Shown piece by piece: positions 44,993 to 54,053 of a DNA stretch of 64,000 nt; the first letter of the stretch is position 1; every line of letters begins with the position of its first letter. Origin of the DNA: Chitinophaga cymbidii (GTDB taxonomy: Bacteria; Bacteroidota; Bacteroidia; Chitinophagales; Chitinophagaceae); assembly GCF_007992715.1 (NCBI RefSeq), contig NZ_BKAU01000006.1, forward strand, positions 291,905 through 355,904, written 5' to 3'. The position numbers and the translations under genes were made by a program. The notes beneath the pieces are model-generated. The model was not told where the DNA came from and did not search any database. It saw only the letters and a program-made list of their open reading frames with translations.

Positions 44993-46141
44993 TTACCATT
45001 CCGCCACACTGCCGTCTGTATGCCGCCACACGGGGTTGCGCCAGTTGTGTCCTTCCGCGGCCATTTTTCGTACATGCGTTTCGTTGATCTCGATACCGAG
45101 ACCGGGTTGGGAGGGAATATCCACGTATCCGTCCCTGTACTGAAACACGGTTTTATCTGTGAGGTAGTCCAGCAGATCGCTGCCCTGGTTATAGTGGATG
45201 CCAAGACTTTGTTCCTGAATAAAGGCGTTGTGGCAGGTAGCGTCTACCTGCAGGCAGGCGGCCAGTGCAATGGGGCCGAGCGGGCAATGCGGGGCGGCGG
45301 CTACATCAAAGGCTTCAGCCATGGAAATAATCTTTTTGCATTCGGTGATGCCGCCGGCGTGGGAAACATCCGGCTGTATGATGTCCGCATACCCGTCTTT
45401 CAGCAATGTCTTGAACTGCCATTTGGAGAACATGCGTTCGCCGGTGGCAATGGGAATGGCAACATGCTGCGCGATCTCGCGGAGGTCTTCATTGTTTTCC
45501 GGCAGCACGGGTTCTTCAATGAACATGGGGCGGAAGGGTTCGAGTTCCTTCGCCAGTATTTTGGCCATGGGCTTGTGCACCCTGCCGTGAAAGTCTATGC
45601 CGATGCCCATGCCCGGCCCCCCCGCGTCGCGTACAGCGGCGATGCGCTGAATGGCGGCGTCAATCTTTTCATAGCTGTCGATATACTGCAGCTCTTCCGT
45701 GGCGTTCATCTTTACGGCGAGGAAACCCTGCTCCGCCATTTTACGGGCGGCGGCGCCTACTTCCGCGGGGCGGTCGCCGCCGATCCAGGAGTAGACTTTC
45801 ATTTTGTCCCGCGCCAGGCCGCCGAGCAGCTGGTAGACGGGTGCGTTGTAATATTTTCCTTTGATGTCCCACAGCGCCTGGTCTATGCCGGCGATAGCGC
45901 TCATCAGGATGGGGCCGCCGCGGTAAAAGCCGGCGCGGTACATCACGTTCCAGTGGTCTTCGATATGCATGGGGTCTTTGCCCAGCAGGTATTCCATCAG
46001 TTCATCCACCGCGGCTTTGACGGTGGCGGCTTTTCCTTCTATCACCGGTTCGCCCCAGCCGGTAATGCCTTCGTCGGTTTCTATTTTCAGGAACAGCCAG
46101 CGTGGCGGCACCTGGAACAGTTCGTAGCTTTTTATTTTCAT
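44993..46141 (-). CDS. dgoD: D-galactonate dehydratase
   Basis: A 382-residue enolase-superfamily enzyme, the same length as E. coli GalD/DgoD, converting D-galactonate to 2-keto-3-deoxygalactonate. The metal ligands fall at the same numbers as in E. coli: Asp183 (GIDFHGR, with His185 as catalytic acid), Glu209 (FIEEPV) and Glu235 (ATGERMFSK). The second catalytic His is in AAPHCPLGPIALAA. It is followed after 71 bases upstream by the aldolase gene on the same strand. Confidence 0.95.
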   Translation of the reverse strand: MKIKSYELFQVPPRWLFLKIETDEGITGWGEPVIEGKAATVKAAVDELMEYLLGKDPMHIEDHWNVMYRAGFYRGGPILMSAIAGIDQALWDIKGKYYNAPVYQLLGGLARDKMKVYSWIGGDRPAEVGAAARKMAEQGFLAVKMNATEELQYIDSYEKIDAAIQRIAAVRDAGGPGMGIGIDFHGRVHKPMAKILAKELEPFRPMFIEEPVLPENNEDLREIAQHVAIPIATGERMFSKWQFKTLLKDGYADIIQPDVSHAGGITECKKIISMAEAFDVAAAPHCPLGPIALAACLQVDATCHNAFIQEQSLGIHYNQGSDLLDYLTDKTVFQYRDGYVDIPSQPGLGIEINETHVRKMAAEGHNWRNPVWRHTDGSVAEW

Positions 46142-46212
46142 CTGTGTTGATTGTCTTTTTTACTTCAGTCGTTTTGCGGCAGTGAAGGCTTCGCGTTTCA
46201 TGCAGTGCTTGT

Positions 46213-46836
46213 TCAGGATTGAATGGCCTTGATGAACTGACGCGATTTTTCCGTCAGCTGCTGCAGGTACTCCGGCGTAACGGCGGCTTTGGCGTTCACC
46301 AGCGCGCTGCCGATACCAAATCCGGCGGCGCCGGCTTTCCGGAAGTCTTTGATATTGTCCGGCGTAATGCCGCCGGTGGGCAGCAGGTGCATTTTGGGCA
46401 GTGGTGCGGAAATGTCTTTGATATATGCGGGAGAAGTGGCGGGGAATACCTTGATCATGTCCGCCCCCAGTTTGTAGGCCGCATACACTTCCGTGGCCGT
46501 GTAAGCGCCGGGAATGCTCACTATGCCCAGGTCCCTGGCGGCTTTGATGACCTCTGGCTCCAGTACAGGGGAAAGAATGAACCGCGCGCCCGCAGCGGCT
46601 GCTTCGCGGGCGGTAGCGGCATCCAGCACGGTGCCGGCGCCTATGATCATTTTATCACCCATGCTGGCGGACACTTCTTTAATAACGGCCAGCGGTTCGA
46701 GGGAGTTCATGGTCACCTCCAATAGGCGGATACCGCCTGCGTGCATGGCTTCCGCGATGGGCAATACGTCTGCCGGCTGTACTCCGCGGATAATAGCAAT
46801 GATCTTGTGTTCGAGTATTTGAGAGAGTGTGGACAT
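46213..46836 (-). CDS. dgoA: 2-dehydro-3-deoxy-6-phosphogalactonate (KDPG/KDPGal) aldolase
   Basis: A 207-residue class I aldolase cleaving KDPGal to pyruvate and glyceraldehyde 3-phosphate. The Schiff-base lysine is Lys129 (GADMIKVFPATS), with Arg17 (IIAIIRGVQ) and Glu40 (IRLLEVTMNS) as the other active-site residues. PTGGITPDNIKDFRKAGAAGFGIGSAL binds phosphate. Family members act on KDPG or KDPGal; the neighbours dgoD and dgoK favour KDPGal. It is the first pathway gene after the dioxygenase gene, 92 bases away. Confidence 0.93.
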   Translation of the reverse strand: MSTLSQILEHKIIAIIRGVQPADVLPIAEAMHAGGIRLLEVTMNSLEPLAVIKEVSASMGDKMIIGAGTVLDAATAREAAAAGARFILSPVLEPEVIKAARDLGIVSIPGAYTATEVYAAYKLGADMIKVFPATSPAYIKDISAPLPKMHLLPTGGITPDNIKDFRKAGAAGFGIGSALVNAKAAVTPEYLQQLTEKSRQFIKAIQS

Positions 46837-46863
46837 GGAATTTGTGCGTATGATTGAATAGTG

Positions 46864-46894
46864 GAAAGATAGAAATAATTAAGTGTATTTTCAA
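46864..46894 (-). promoter_or_regulatory. Candidate promoter of the galactonate operon
   Basis: On the minus strand TTG (46894-46892) is followed after 20 bases by TATCTTTC (46871-46864), one base off the -7 consensus. It lies about 28 bases upstream of the aldolase ATG and would allow transcription separate from the dioxygenase gene. Confidence 0.35.
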
Positions 46895-46928
46895 CCTTTC
46901 CAACAGCCGCACAAAGTTTTCGATGCCG

Positions 46929-47750
46929 CTACAACACCAGCGGATTCAATTCGGACGCCGCCGGTCCGCCCACCGGCAAACCCATCAGCCAGGTGGCATG
47001 GTCGTTTTGCTGCCATTTGTGTTTGGGCGCCGTGATCTTCGCATCTTCCGCGATATAGATCACCGTCATGACCTCCCGCATGTCCGGCGAATTATTGCCG
47101 GGCGCGCTGTGAATGGTATACCCGTAATGCCAGGTGGCATCGCCGGCATTCATGGTGGAGGCGCGGGTAACGGGGAATTGTTGCTGGCTGACATATTGAT
47201 TGAACGCACCTTCCGATTCATCGGAGATTTCGTAATCGAAAACAACGCCGTTTTTATGCGATCCGGATGCGAAGGTGAGCATGCCCATGTCCACATCGAT
47301 ATTCACCAGCGGCATCCACATGGTAATGGTATTATGCGTATCGATGGGCCAGTAGTACTGGTCCTGGTGCCAGGGGGTGGGGCCGCCGCCAGGCTCTTTG
47401 AATAAAGCCTGATCATGGTAGATGCGCACGTTGGATACGCCCATCAGGTCTGTGGCCATCTTTGCAAAGCGTTTGGCCAGCACAAATTTTCTCACCCGTT
47501 CATCTACCCGCCATAGATTCATGATCTGCAGGAATGCCTTGCCGTAGGTGTCCCTTTCCTCCATCTTCCTTTTCTCCGTATTATACTTTTGGGCGGCATC
47601 CACAATCACATCGCGGTAGGCTGCTACTTCCCCGGCGTCCAGCACATGGGGGATGAGGATATGTCCGTTTTTACGGAAGGCTTCCACCTGTGCGGGGGAA
47701 ATTTCCCTGGTATCATTTAATTCCGGCAGGGTGGGTGTGGTGGTTTGCAT
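46929..47750 (-). CDS. Phytanoyl-CoA dioxygenase (PhyH) family protein
   Basis: A 273-residue Fe(II)/2-oxoglutarate-dependent dioxygenase-like protein. The start at 47750 (MQTTTPTLPELNDTREISPAQVEAFRKNGHILIP) is preferred over one 33 bases upstream. The iron facial triad is His-x-Asp in TPWHQDQYYW with a distal His in TIHSAPGNNSP, and GMLTFASGSHKNG and EVMTVIYIAED are typical PhyH elements. It is the first minus-strand gene, divergent from an AraC regulator and upstream of the galactonate genes, so a role in making or modifying a sugar-related substrate is possible. The substrate is unknown. Confidence 0.88.
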   Translation of the reverse strand: MQTTTPTLPELNDTREISPAQVEAFRKNGHILIPHVLDAGEVAAYRDVIVDAAQKYNTEKRKMEERDTYGKAFLQIMNLWRVDERVRKFVLAKRFAKMATDLMGVSNVRIYHDQALFKEPGGGPTPWHQDQYYWPIDTHNTITMWMPLVNIDVDMGMLTFASGSHKNGVVFDYEISDESEGAFNQYVSQQQFPVTRASTMNAGDATWHYGYTIHSAPGNNSPDMREVMTVIYIAEDAKITAPKHKWQQNDHATWLMGLPVGGPAASELNPLVL

Positions 47751-47875
47751 GCTGACAAGTTTTAGTATGACGAAGTAAAGCATCTGCCGGCGGGAAAAAA
47801 ATGCTGAAATTGGTAATTTATTGGGGTATTTTATCCGTTGATGGCAAATATGCTTACTTTACAATAAAAAAGGCC

Positions 47876-48733
47876 ATGCTTAAAGCCTCTTATGAAGTGC
47901 TGCAGCCCGCGGGCAATTCTTCTTTCCTGCTGAGAACGTTCGGGAAAACAGGGTTCGCGGCCCCTTATCATTTTCACCCGGAATATGAACTGACGTGGAT
48001 CGTAAAAGGAAGCGGCAAACGGTATGCGGGCAGCAATATGGCGGATTTTTCGGATGGCGACCTGGTATTGCTGGGGCCGCATGTGCCGCATTGCTGGAAA
48101 TTGCAGCCGGACGCGAAGACAGCGCGTTCTATCGTGATACAGTTCACGCCGGATTTTTTAGGGAACGGCTTTTTTGATAAAGCTGAACTGGCCGGTATTC
48201 ACCAGCTCTTCCACAGAAGCGGCAGCGGCATACAGTTTATAAAACGAACACGGGCTGCGGTGCAGGAACAGATAAAGGAACTTACAGAGGAGAAGAATAA
48301 TTTCAAAAAACTGATCCGGCTATTGGAGATACTGCAGCAGCTGGCGGTATCGAAAGAATATGCATTGCTCGATCAGCAACGGCTGATAGCGGAGCTTTCG
48401 CCGGCCAACCAGGCCAGGATAAGCCCGATCTTCGCTTACCTCGTGGAGAATTTCAGAAAAGAGATTTCATTGAACGAAGCTGCCGCTATTGCCAGCATGA
48501 CGCCGAATGCATTTTGCAAATACTTCAAGCGGATCACCCGCAAAACTTTTATGGAAACGGTGATTGAATACCGGATCAATTACGCCACGCAGCAGCTCAT
48601 TCAGTCAGACAAAACGATCTCGGATATCTGTTTCGACAGCGGGTTTGGCGATATATCCCATTTTTATAAAACGTTCAAATCCAGGATGCAGTTAAGCCCG
48701 CTGCATTACCGTCAGCAGTTTGGCGTGCTGTAA
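47876..48733 (+). CDS. AraC-family transcriptional regulator
   Basis: A 285-residue regulator with an N-terminal cupin sensor domain (PYHFHPEYELTWIVKGSGKRYAGSNMADFSDGDLVLLGPHVPHCW) and a C-terminal double helix-turn-helix (ISLNEAAAIASMTPNAFCKYFKRITRKTFMETVIEYRINYATQQLIQSDKTISDICFDSGFGDISHFYKTFK). ATG 47876 gives the normal cupin N-terminus (MLKASYEVLQPAG). It is divergent from the PhyH gene, 125 bases apart, and most likely controls that gene and perhaps the galactonate operon in response to a sugar. Confidence 0.92.
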   Translation: MLKASYEVLQPAGNSSFLLRTFGKTGFAAPYHFHPEYELTWIVKGSGKRYAGSNMADFSDGDLVLLGPHVPHCWKLQPDAKTARSIVIQFTPDFLGNGFFDKAELAGIHQLFHRSGSGIQFIKRTRAAVQEQIKELTEEKNNFKKLIRLLEILQQLAVSKEYALLDQQRLIAELSPANQARISPIFAYLVENFRKEISLNEAAAIASMTPNAFCKYFKRITRKTFMETVIEYRINYATQQLIQSDKTISDICFDSGFGDISHFYKTFKSRMQLSPLHYRQQFGVL

Positions 48734-48735
48734 GA

Positions 48736-50142
48736 TCACTGATCCAGTTCAGGAAGGGATTTCCGCCATTTTAATAATTTGTCTTTCAGCTTCGCGGTAA
48801 CCGCGGGCTCGCTGTCCGCCACATTCGTGGTTTCGTACTTGTCTTTTACCATGTTGTACAGCTGGATGTCCGTACCATCATTATTCATCAATAATTTCCA
48901 TTCCCCCGAACGCATGGCCAGGTTCGGGCTTTTATTGTTGCCGCCGGGATAGCTGTATGCAATGTTATTGCGGCCATATTCCCAGAACAGGTCGCCCGTT
49001 CTGGATGCCGGTTTACCCAGCAGCACGGCGCTTCTGTCCATACCGTCGCCGGCGTATTCTTTGGGTAGGGGAACATTGCCCAGCCGGGCCAGCGAAGGAA
49101 TGATATCAATGGCGCTGATCACGGATGATCCATCAACCGTTCCGGCGGGAATATGCCCCGGCCAGCTTACGATGAAAGGCATGCGCGTACCGCCTTCATA
49201 TAAAGAAAGCTTTGTTCCTCTCAATCCGCCGGCCCTGCTTCCCCTGAAACTTGGTAACGGGCCGTTGTCGCTCGTGAAGATCACGATGGTGTTCTTTTCC
49301 ATCCCCAGCTTCTTTAATCCGTCCATCAGCCTGCCTACCTGCAGATCATATTCTTTCAGCACCAGCTTGAAGGCGGCTTCTTCCTCGCGGTTCATCGGGT
49401 ATTGGCCGGTGTATTCCGGGTCTTTCCGCGGCACCCAGGGCGTGTGAATATCATCGGGCCAGAGGTTTACAAAGCAGGGCTTGTTCTTATGCCTGCTGAG
49501 GAAATCCAGCGTTTTATCCACGAAATACTTCGAGCGGTCCCACCGCTTGATGCTGTCTTTATCAGACCAGATCCAGTTGGTGGCGGTAAGAAGCGGATCG
49601 GCGTCCGGGCTTTCATAAGTGCTGGCGTGTTCATCATACCCGTACTGTTCAAAGCCCGGAGCATTCTTCACATCCCTGCCTCCGCCGAGATGCCATTTGC
49701 CGAAGTGCCCGGTGGCATAACCGGCATTTTTAAAGAAACGGGCGATGGAGGGAGCGGAGGGGTCGAGAAAATCCGCCTGTTCAGCGTCCCGGTTGTGTTT
49801 CTTTGTATGCAGGAAGGTGGTGAAATTCCACCTGCCGGGATACATGCCGGTCAATAATCCCGCCCGGGACGGCGAGCAAATGGGCGCTGCGCTGTAATAT
49901 TGCGTAAACATCCTGCCTTCTTTGGCAAGACAGTCTATATTAGGCGTAGGAACAAATTTCCCGCCGAAACAGCCGATGTCACTGAAGCCCATATCATCCG
50001 TCAGAACGAAAATGATGTTGGGCCTGCTGTCCGGCCGCGCATGCGTTACGGAATAAGCGGGATGCCGGCCTGTCCACAGCGCTACCGCCGCGATAACAAC
50101 TGCCAGTGATATCTTCAGTTTCCATTTGTGTTGAGGTTGCAT
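48736..50142 (-). CDS. S1-family sulfatase (arylsulfatase A type)
   Basis: A 468-residue secreted sulfatase with signal peptide or N-terminal anchor (MQPQHKWKLKISLAVVIAAVALWTG; start 50142). Metal-binding Asp pair in PNIIFVLTDDMGFSDIGCFGG, formylglycine site C89-S-P-S-R93 (APICSPSRAGLLTGMYPGRWNFTTFLH), GHFGKWHLGG, and TIVIFTSDNGPLPSFRGSRAGGLRGTKLSLYEGGTRMPFIVSWPG are all intact. It sits 47 bases downstream of the phosphotransferase gene, so the two could share a transcript, and is convergent with araC (2 bases apart). It belongs to a different subfamily from the other two sulfatases here. Confidence 0.93.
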   Translation of the reverse strand: MQPQHKWKLKISLAVVIAAVALWTGRHPAYSVTHARPDSRPNIIFVLTDDMGFSDIGCFGGKFVPTPNIDCLAKEGRMFTQYYSAAPICSPSRAGLLTGMYPGRWNFTTFLHTKKHNRDAEQADFLDPSAPSIARFFKNAGYATGHFGKWHLGGGRDVKNAPGFEQYGYDEHASTYESPDADPLLTATNWIWSDKDSIKRWDRSKYFVDKTLDFLSRHKNKPCFVNLWPDDIHTPWVPRKDPEYTGQYPMNREEEAAFKLVLKEYDLQVGRLMDGLKKLGMEKNTIVIFTSDNGPLPSFRGSRAGGLRGTKLSLYEGGTRMPFIVSWPGHIPAGTVDGSSVISAIDIIPSLARLGNVPLPKEYAGDGMDRSAVLLGKPASRTGDLFWEYGRNNIAYSYPGGNNKSPNLAMRSGEWKLLMNNDGTDIQLYNMVKDKYETTNVADSEPAVTAKLKDKLLKWRKSLPELDQ

Positions 50143-50189
50143 CTGTTCCGTTTTTACGATGGACGATAAACATAATAAAAACATTTTAA

Positions 50190-52775
50190 TTATAGTATCT
50201 CCACATAACCTTCCGTTCCGTGCACGCGGATACGTTGCCCGTCTTTGATCAGCGTAGTCGCGTTCTCCACGCCAACAACCGCCGGCAGGCCGTATTCCCG
50301 CGCGATAACGGCGCCATGGGTCATCAGTCCGCCTACTTCGGTGATCAGCCCTTTCACCGATACGAAGAGGGGCGTCCAGCTGGGATCGGTAAAAGTGGTG
50401 ACCAATATATCGCCCTCTTCCAGGTCTGCATCTTCCATATCCAGGATAACACGCGCCCGCCCTTCAATAACGCCGGAAGACACAGGCAGGCCGATAATGG
50501 CGTTGGCCGGAAGGTTTTCCCGTTTATACCTGCCCGTTATGATCTCACCATCAGACGTGATCACACGCGGCGGCGTGAGCTTTTCATATCGTTTCCAGGC
50601 TTCTTTCCGTTGGGGGATGATCTGACCGTCCAGCTTGCGGGTGCGGACGGTTTCGTGCAGTTCTTCGAAAGAGAGATAATAGATGTCTTCTTTTTCGTGC
50701 ATAATGCCGGCCTGCACGAGCTGCGCGGCTTCTTTCAACAACGCCTGCTTGTAAACGAAGTAACGGCTGACAATGCCGTATTTGGGATATTCCCGGTAAC
50801 CGGCGAAATTCCGGATCTGGTCTATCATGTGTTTGGCTTCCCCGGCCTTTTGCGCGCCGTCCGGCAGCTGCTTCAGGCGGTCCAGCAATTCCTGTTCTTT
50901 TTTCAGCGCTTCCTGCCGCCCTTGCTCAAATCGCTGCTGGCTGGCATTGGGCGCAAAGTTCCTGATATTGCTGAGGATCATGGGGATCAGGGTAGCGGGC
51001 TTTTCGCTCCAGCGGGTCCTGGTGATGTCGATCTCACCAACGCAGCGCATCCCGTATTTGTCAAGATAGGCATCAATAGCACTCCGGGCTTCGGGCCCGC
51101 CATCCAGTTTTTCCAATCCATCCCGGAAGCCATCATCCTTTACATGTTGTAAATAATCGATTACAGCGGGATAGGGGCGAATCGCATCCGCAACATCCAA
51201 TAACGCCAGCCCCATTTCCGACGTAACATTGTTGGGCACGGACTGCGAAAGCGTGTCCGCCGCGTTCATTTCTCCCAGCCATTCCTCCATTTTCTCATTG
51301 ATCCACGAGGCTGCATTGATCCCGGCCATGATCACCGCCACGTTCTGCGGATCAAATAAAATCCTTTTCAATTCCTTGATATCTTCCAGGATAAAGTCAA
51401 ACAGCTCCGGTCCTGATTTTGCCCGGATGTTTTGCTTCAGCGTTTCTACCGATGCCTGGTTGGCGCGGATCAGGTCTGCAGCGATCGCGGGATCGTTTTC
51501 GACTGGTGGCTGGGAGCGCAAAGAGCGGGGGACTTTATCGGCGTCATCCGGCGCGGGCTTAATAAAATTTGTCCGCTCCATGACGGTCATCAGGGCGTCT
51601 TTTATAAGCGGATCTGATTTTCCCGCGGAGTCGAGGAGCGTTTTTCTGCCGGCGGGCGAAGCCAGCATATTGGTAACATCCACAAACAGCCTTCCGCCGG
51701 CCTGACGCATGGGAGCAGGGGTTACCAACAGGTAAAAGGACAGTCCCAATGGCTTTATCGGATCGGTCATCATCTGCTGGTGGCCGACGGATATATAAAC
51801 ATGATTTTCCCGGTCATCCGCTTCCGGGATGGGATACAGCGTAGTGACCGGCCGGCTTTGAACCATATAAAATACATCATCCGCCAAACACCATTCGATG
51901 TCCTGCGGGCAACCAAAATGCGCTTCGATCTGTCTTCCTATACGTGCCAGCTGTAAAATTTGCAGATCCGTTAATGTTTGTGCTTTTTGCTGATCAGGAC
52001 TTACCGGTTGCGTTTCCGTTCCGCCTTCTTTCAGTGGATGGACAGCCAGTTTTTTGTTGGCGATCATCTTGTCAATGATCTGATCATCCTGTACTTTATA
52101 GCAATCGGCAGATACCAGGCCGGCAACCAGCGCTTCTCCCAGTCCGAAACCGGCATCGATAGACAACACCTTGCGGCTGGAAGTAACGGGATCGGCGGTA
52201 AACATGATCCCCGAAGCCTGCGGGAACACCATTTGCTGAACGATGACGGCCAGGTACACCTGCCGGTGGTCAAACCCGTTTTGTATCCGGTAGATGACCG
52301 CGCGGTCCGTAAACAGCGAAGCCCAGCATTTGTTGATATGTTGCAGGATGGCCGCTTTACCGGTGATGTTCAGATAGGTATCCTGCTGCCCCGCGAAGGA
52401 GGCGGCGGGCAGGTCTTCCGCCGTAGCGCTGGAACGTACGGCGAAGGCATCGTGCTCATCGAACTTTGCAAGATAAACTGCAATCTCTTCCGCTATATCC
52501 GCGGGAATGGGGGTGCTTTCAATGATCATGCGGATCTTTGCGCTGACCGCGCTGATCTGCTTCCTGTCTTCCGCTTTGAAATGTGTTAACTCATCCAGCA
52601 GATGATCAAGTTCCCGGCTATTTATTTTTTTATACGCTTCGGTGGTTATGCAAAACCCCGCCGGCACCTGTATTCCCCTGATCCGTGACAGCTCGCCAAG
52701 GTTAGCGCCTTTGCCACCGGCGAGCGTCAACTTTGTGCTGTTGATGTGGGATAGTTCAAGTACATACGTGCTCAT
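50190..52775 (-). CDS. rph: Rifampicin phosphotransferase-like (PEP-utilising) enzyme
   Basis: An 861-residue enzyme with three domains: an ATP-grasp N-terminal domain (about 1-315, GGKGANLGELSRI, FAVRSSATAEDLPAASFAGQQDTYLN, DIEWCLADDVFYMVQSRPVTTL), a long helical middle domain (about 330-750, starting TDPIKPLGLSFY), and the swivelling His domain with His820 (EVGGLMTHGAVIAREYGLPAVVGV). PEP synthases end in an additional PEP/pyruvate TIM barrel, which is absent, and the total length equals that of Rph of Listeria (about 865). Rph transfers the beta-phosphate of ATP to rifampicin. The start 52775 removes 14 unlikely residues. Function in this host, which may never meet rifamycins clinically, is inferred. 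Confidence 0.85.
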   Translation of the reverse strand: MSTYVLELSHINSTKLTLAGGKGANLGELSRIRGIQVPAGFCITTEAYKKINSRELDHLLDELTHFKAEDRKQISAVSAKIRMIIESTPIPADIAEEIAVYLAKFDEHDAFAVRSSATAEDLPAASFAGQQDTYLNITGKAAILQHINKCWASLFTDRAVIYRIQNGFDHRQVYLAVIVQQMVFPQASGIMFTADPVTSSRKVLSIDAGFGLGEALVAGLVSADCYKVQDDQIIDKMIANKKLAVHPLKEGGTETQPVSPDQQKAQTLTDLQILQLARIGRQIEAHFGCPQDIEWCLADDVFYMVQSRPVTTLYPIPEADDRENHVYISVGHQQMMTDPIKPLGLSFYLLVTPAPMRQAGGRLFVDVTNMLASPAGRKTLLDSAGKSDPLIKDALMTVMERTNFIKPAPDDADKVPRSLRSQPPVENDPAIAADLIRANQASVETLKQNIRAKSGPELFDFILEDIKELKRILFDPQNVAVIMAGINAASWINEKMEEWLGEMNAADTLSQSVPNNVTSEMGLALLDVADAIRPYPAVIDYLQHVKDDGFRDGLEKLDGGPEARSAIDAYLDKYGMRCVGEIDITRTRWSEKPATLIPMILSNIRNFAPNASQQRFEQGRQEALKKEQELLDRLKQLPDGAQKAGEAKHMIDQIRNFAGYREYPKYGIVSRYFVYKQALLKEAAQLVQAGIMHEKEDIYYLSFEELHETVRTRKLDGQIIPQRKEAWKRYEKLTPPRVITSDGEIITGRYKRENLPANAIIGLPVSSGVIEGRARVILDMEDADLEEGDILVTTFTDPSWTPLFVSVKGLITEVGGLMTHGAVIAREYGLPAVVGVENATTLIKDGQRIRVHGTEGYVEIL

Positions 52776-52953
52776 ATGCTGATGAATTTTGGGAGTATGG
52801 AAAGCCCAAAAGTACAAGGCGAAAAGCGCGAAAACAGCGTTTTCGAACTATATTTTTTTGCGCACAATAATGATGAAAACGGGGGCGTTTTCCTTCAAAA
52901 TAAAGGGATCGGTGAAGACCTAATCAAAATAAAAAGCCGCTCCTCTTTGTTAT

Positions 52954-52994
52954 GAAAATGCCCCAAAAAGCCTGGCGCTTCCTGGGGCATTTTC
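52954..52994. terminator. Strong hairpin between convergent/tandem minus genes
   Basis: A perfect 12-bp stem, GAAAATGCCCCA (52954-52965) with TGGGGCATTTTC (52983-52994), and an inner AAGC/GCTT stem. It lies 16 bases beyond the stop of the alpha/beta hydrolase gene on the minus strand. No long T-run follows, but the arm itself ends ATTTTC; the A/T ends make it usable in both directions. Confidence 0.65.
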
Positions 52995-53009
52995 ATTGCG
53001 GGGCGTTCT

Positions 53010-53948
53010 TCAGAAAGTAGGAGGGGGCGCATGCAGATCGGCATCCAGGAAGTCTTTGACCATCGGTATCCACCAGTCCGTCCGCAACATCATGCCAATA
53101 TGCGTGGTGCCCGGCAGTATAGCGAGGCGGGACTCCGGCAGTCCGTTGATGTCGCCCATTTTCCCGCCGCCCTTGGCGCGAAACAGTTCAAGCGCATGTT
53201 CATACCGTACGCCGTCGGCATCGCCAATAGCCATGAGCATCGGGGCCTGTATCTTTTTTACTTCTTCCGACCAGTCATAAGGCTTCAGATCAATGCTGAG
53301 CACCTTTTTTACAAATTCAGGAAAACGCGCCGGATCATTCCCCAGGCTGTCGTATTGCTTTTGTATCGGCGTGCCTTTGAACATTTCAGGCGTGAACGTA
53401 GCATAACTGGCTTCTACCTCGGGCCACCAGCCATCATGCGCATAGGTGCCTGACAGCACCACGAGCCGGCGCAGCTGCTCAGGATGGCGCACGGCAAACT
53501 GGAAGGCGATGCCGCCGCCCATGCTGTATCCCAGTATGTCCGCACTGTCTATTTTCAGATGTTTAAGCAGTCCGGATACATCGTCCGCCATCCCCTCATA
53601 ACTAAACTCCCGCGGTATATCTTTTGTGCGGCCGTGGGCCTGCATTTCAGCCACTATTACTTTCCGGTCGTCCGCCAGCAGCGGAATGATTTGCGACCAG
53701 TTCAGGGGGATATTCATAAAAGAGCCATGCAGCAGCACGATGGGCTTGCCCTCGCCGTATACCTCATAATACATCTTCAGCCCGTTCACGTCCGCATACC
53801 CGCTTTCAGCCGGCTTTGCGCTTTGGCCGACGGTTGTTTCCCCTGTTTCTGCCGGAACTTTTTGCGGTTCTTTCTGGCGCGGCTGGCAGGATATTGCCGC
53901 CGTAATCATCATAGCGGCTGCGAAACCGGTTATAATTTGCTTATTCAT
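53010..53948 (-). CDS. Alpha/beta hydrolase lipoprotein
   Basis: A 312-residue secreted lipoprotein (MNKQIITGFAAAMMITAAISC, Cys21) with an alpha/beta-hydrolase fold. Oxyanion motif IVLLHGSFMN, nucleophile elbow GYSMGGG, acid in GDADGVRYEHALELF and catalytic His in LPGTTHIGMM form a normal triad. The segment YADVNGLKMYYEVYGEGKPI is nearly the same as in the hydrolase at 62499-63779, so the two are paralogues. Likely an esterase or similar hydrolase at the cell envelope; the substrate is unknown. Monocistronic, ending at the hairpin 52954-52994. Confidence 0.88.
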   Translation of the reverse strand: MNKQIITGFAAAMMITAAISCQPRQKEPQKVPAETGETTVGQSAKPAESGYADVNGLKMYYEVYGEGKPIVLLHGSFMNIPLNWSQIIPLLADDRKVIVAEMQAHGRTKDIPREFSYEGMADDVSGLLKHLKIDSADILGYSMGGGIAFQFAVRHPEQLRRLVVLSGTYAHDGWWPEVEASYATFTPEMFKGTPIQKQYDSLGNDPARFPEFVKKVLSIDLKPYDWSEEVKKIQAPMLMAIGDADGVRYEHALELFRAKGGGKMGDINGLPESRLAILPGTTHIGMMLRTDWWIPMVKDFLDADLHAPPPTF

Positions 53949-54053
53949 ATCGTGTTTATTTGTTTAGGATACAAATCTCGGCAACGACGCTATCGTAATC
54001 GCTGTGCATATACGACAATCATAGGGGGAATAGCGACAATAAAACGGAATACG

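Noticed and set aside
44168..46150. Long plus-strand open frame opposite the transporter and galactonate dehydratase genes
   Set aside because: It runs antisense to two genes with intact catalytic residues, has low-complexity His/Val/Gly-rich sequence and no family features; such frames are common opposite GC-rich genes here.
50190..52775. Phosphoenolpyruvate synthase
   Set aside because: The N-terminal ATP-grasp and His domains fit, but the C-terminal PEP/pyruvate-binding barrel is missing and the middle domain and length agree with rifampicin phosphotransferase.
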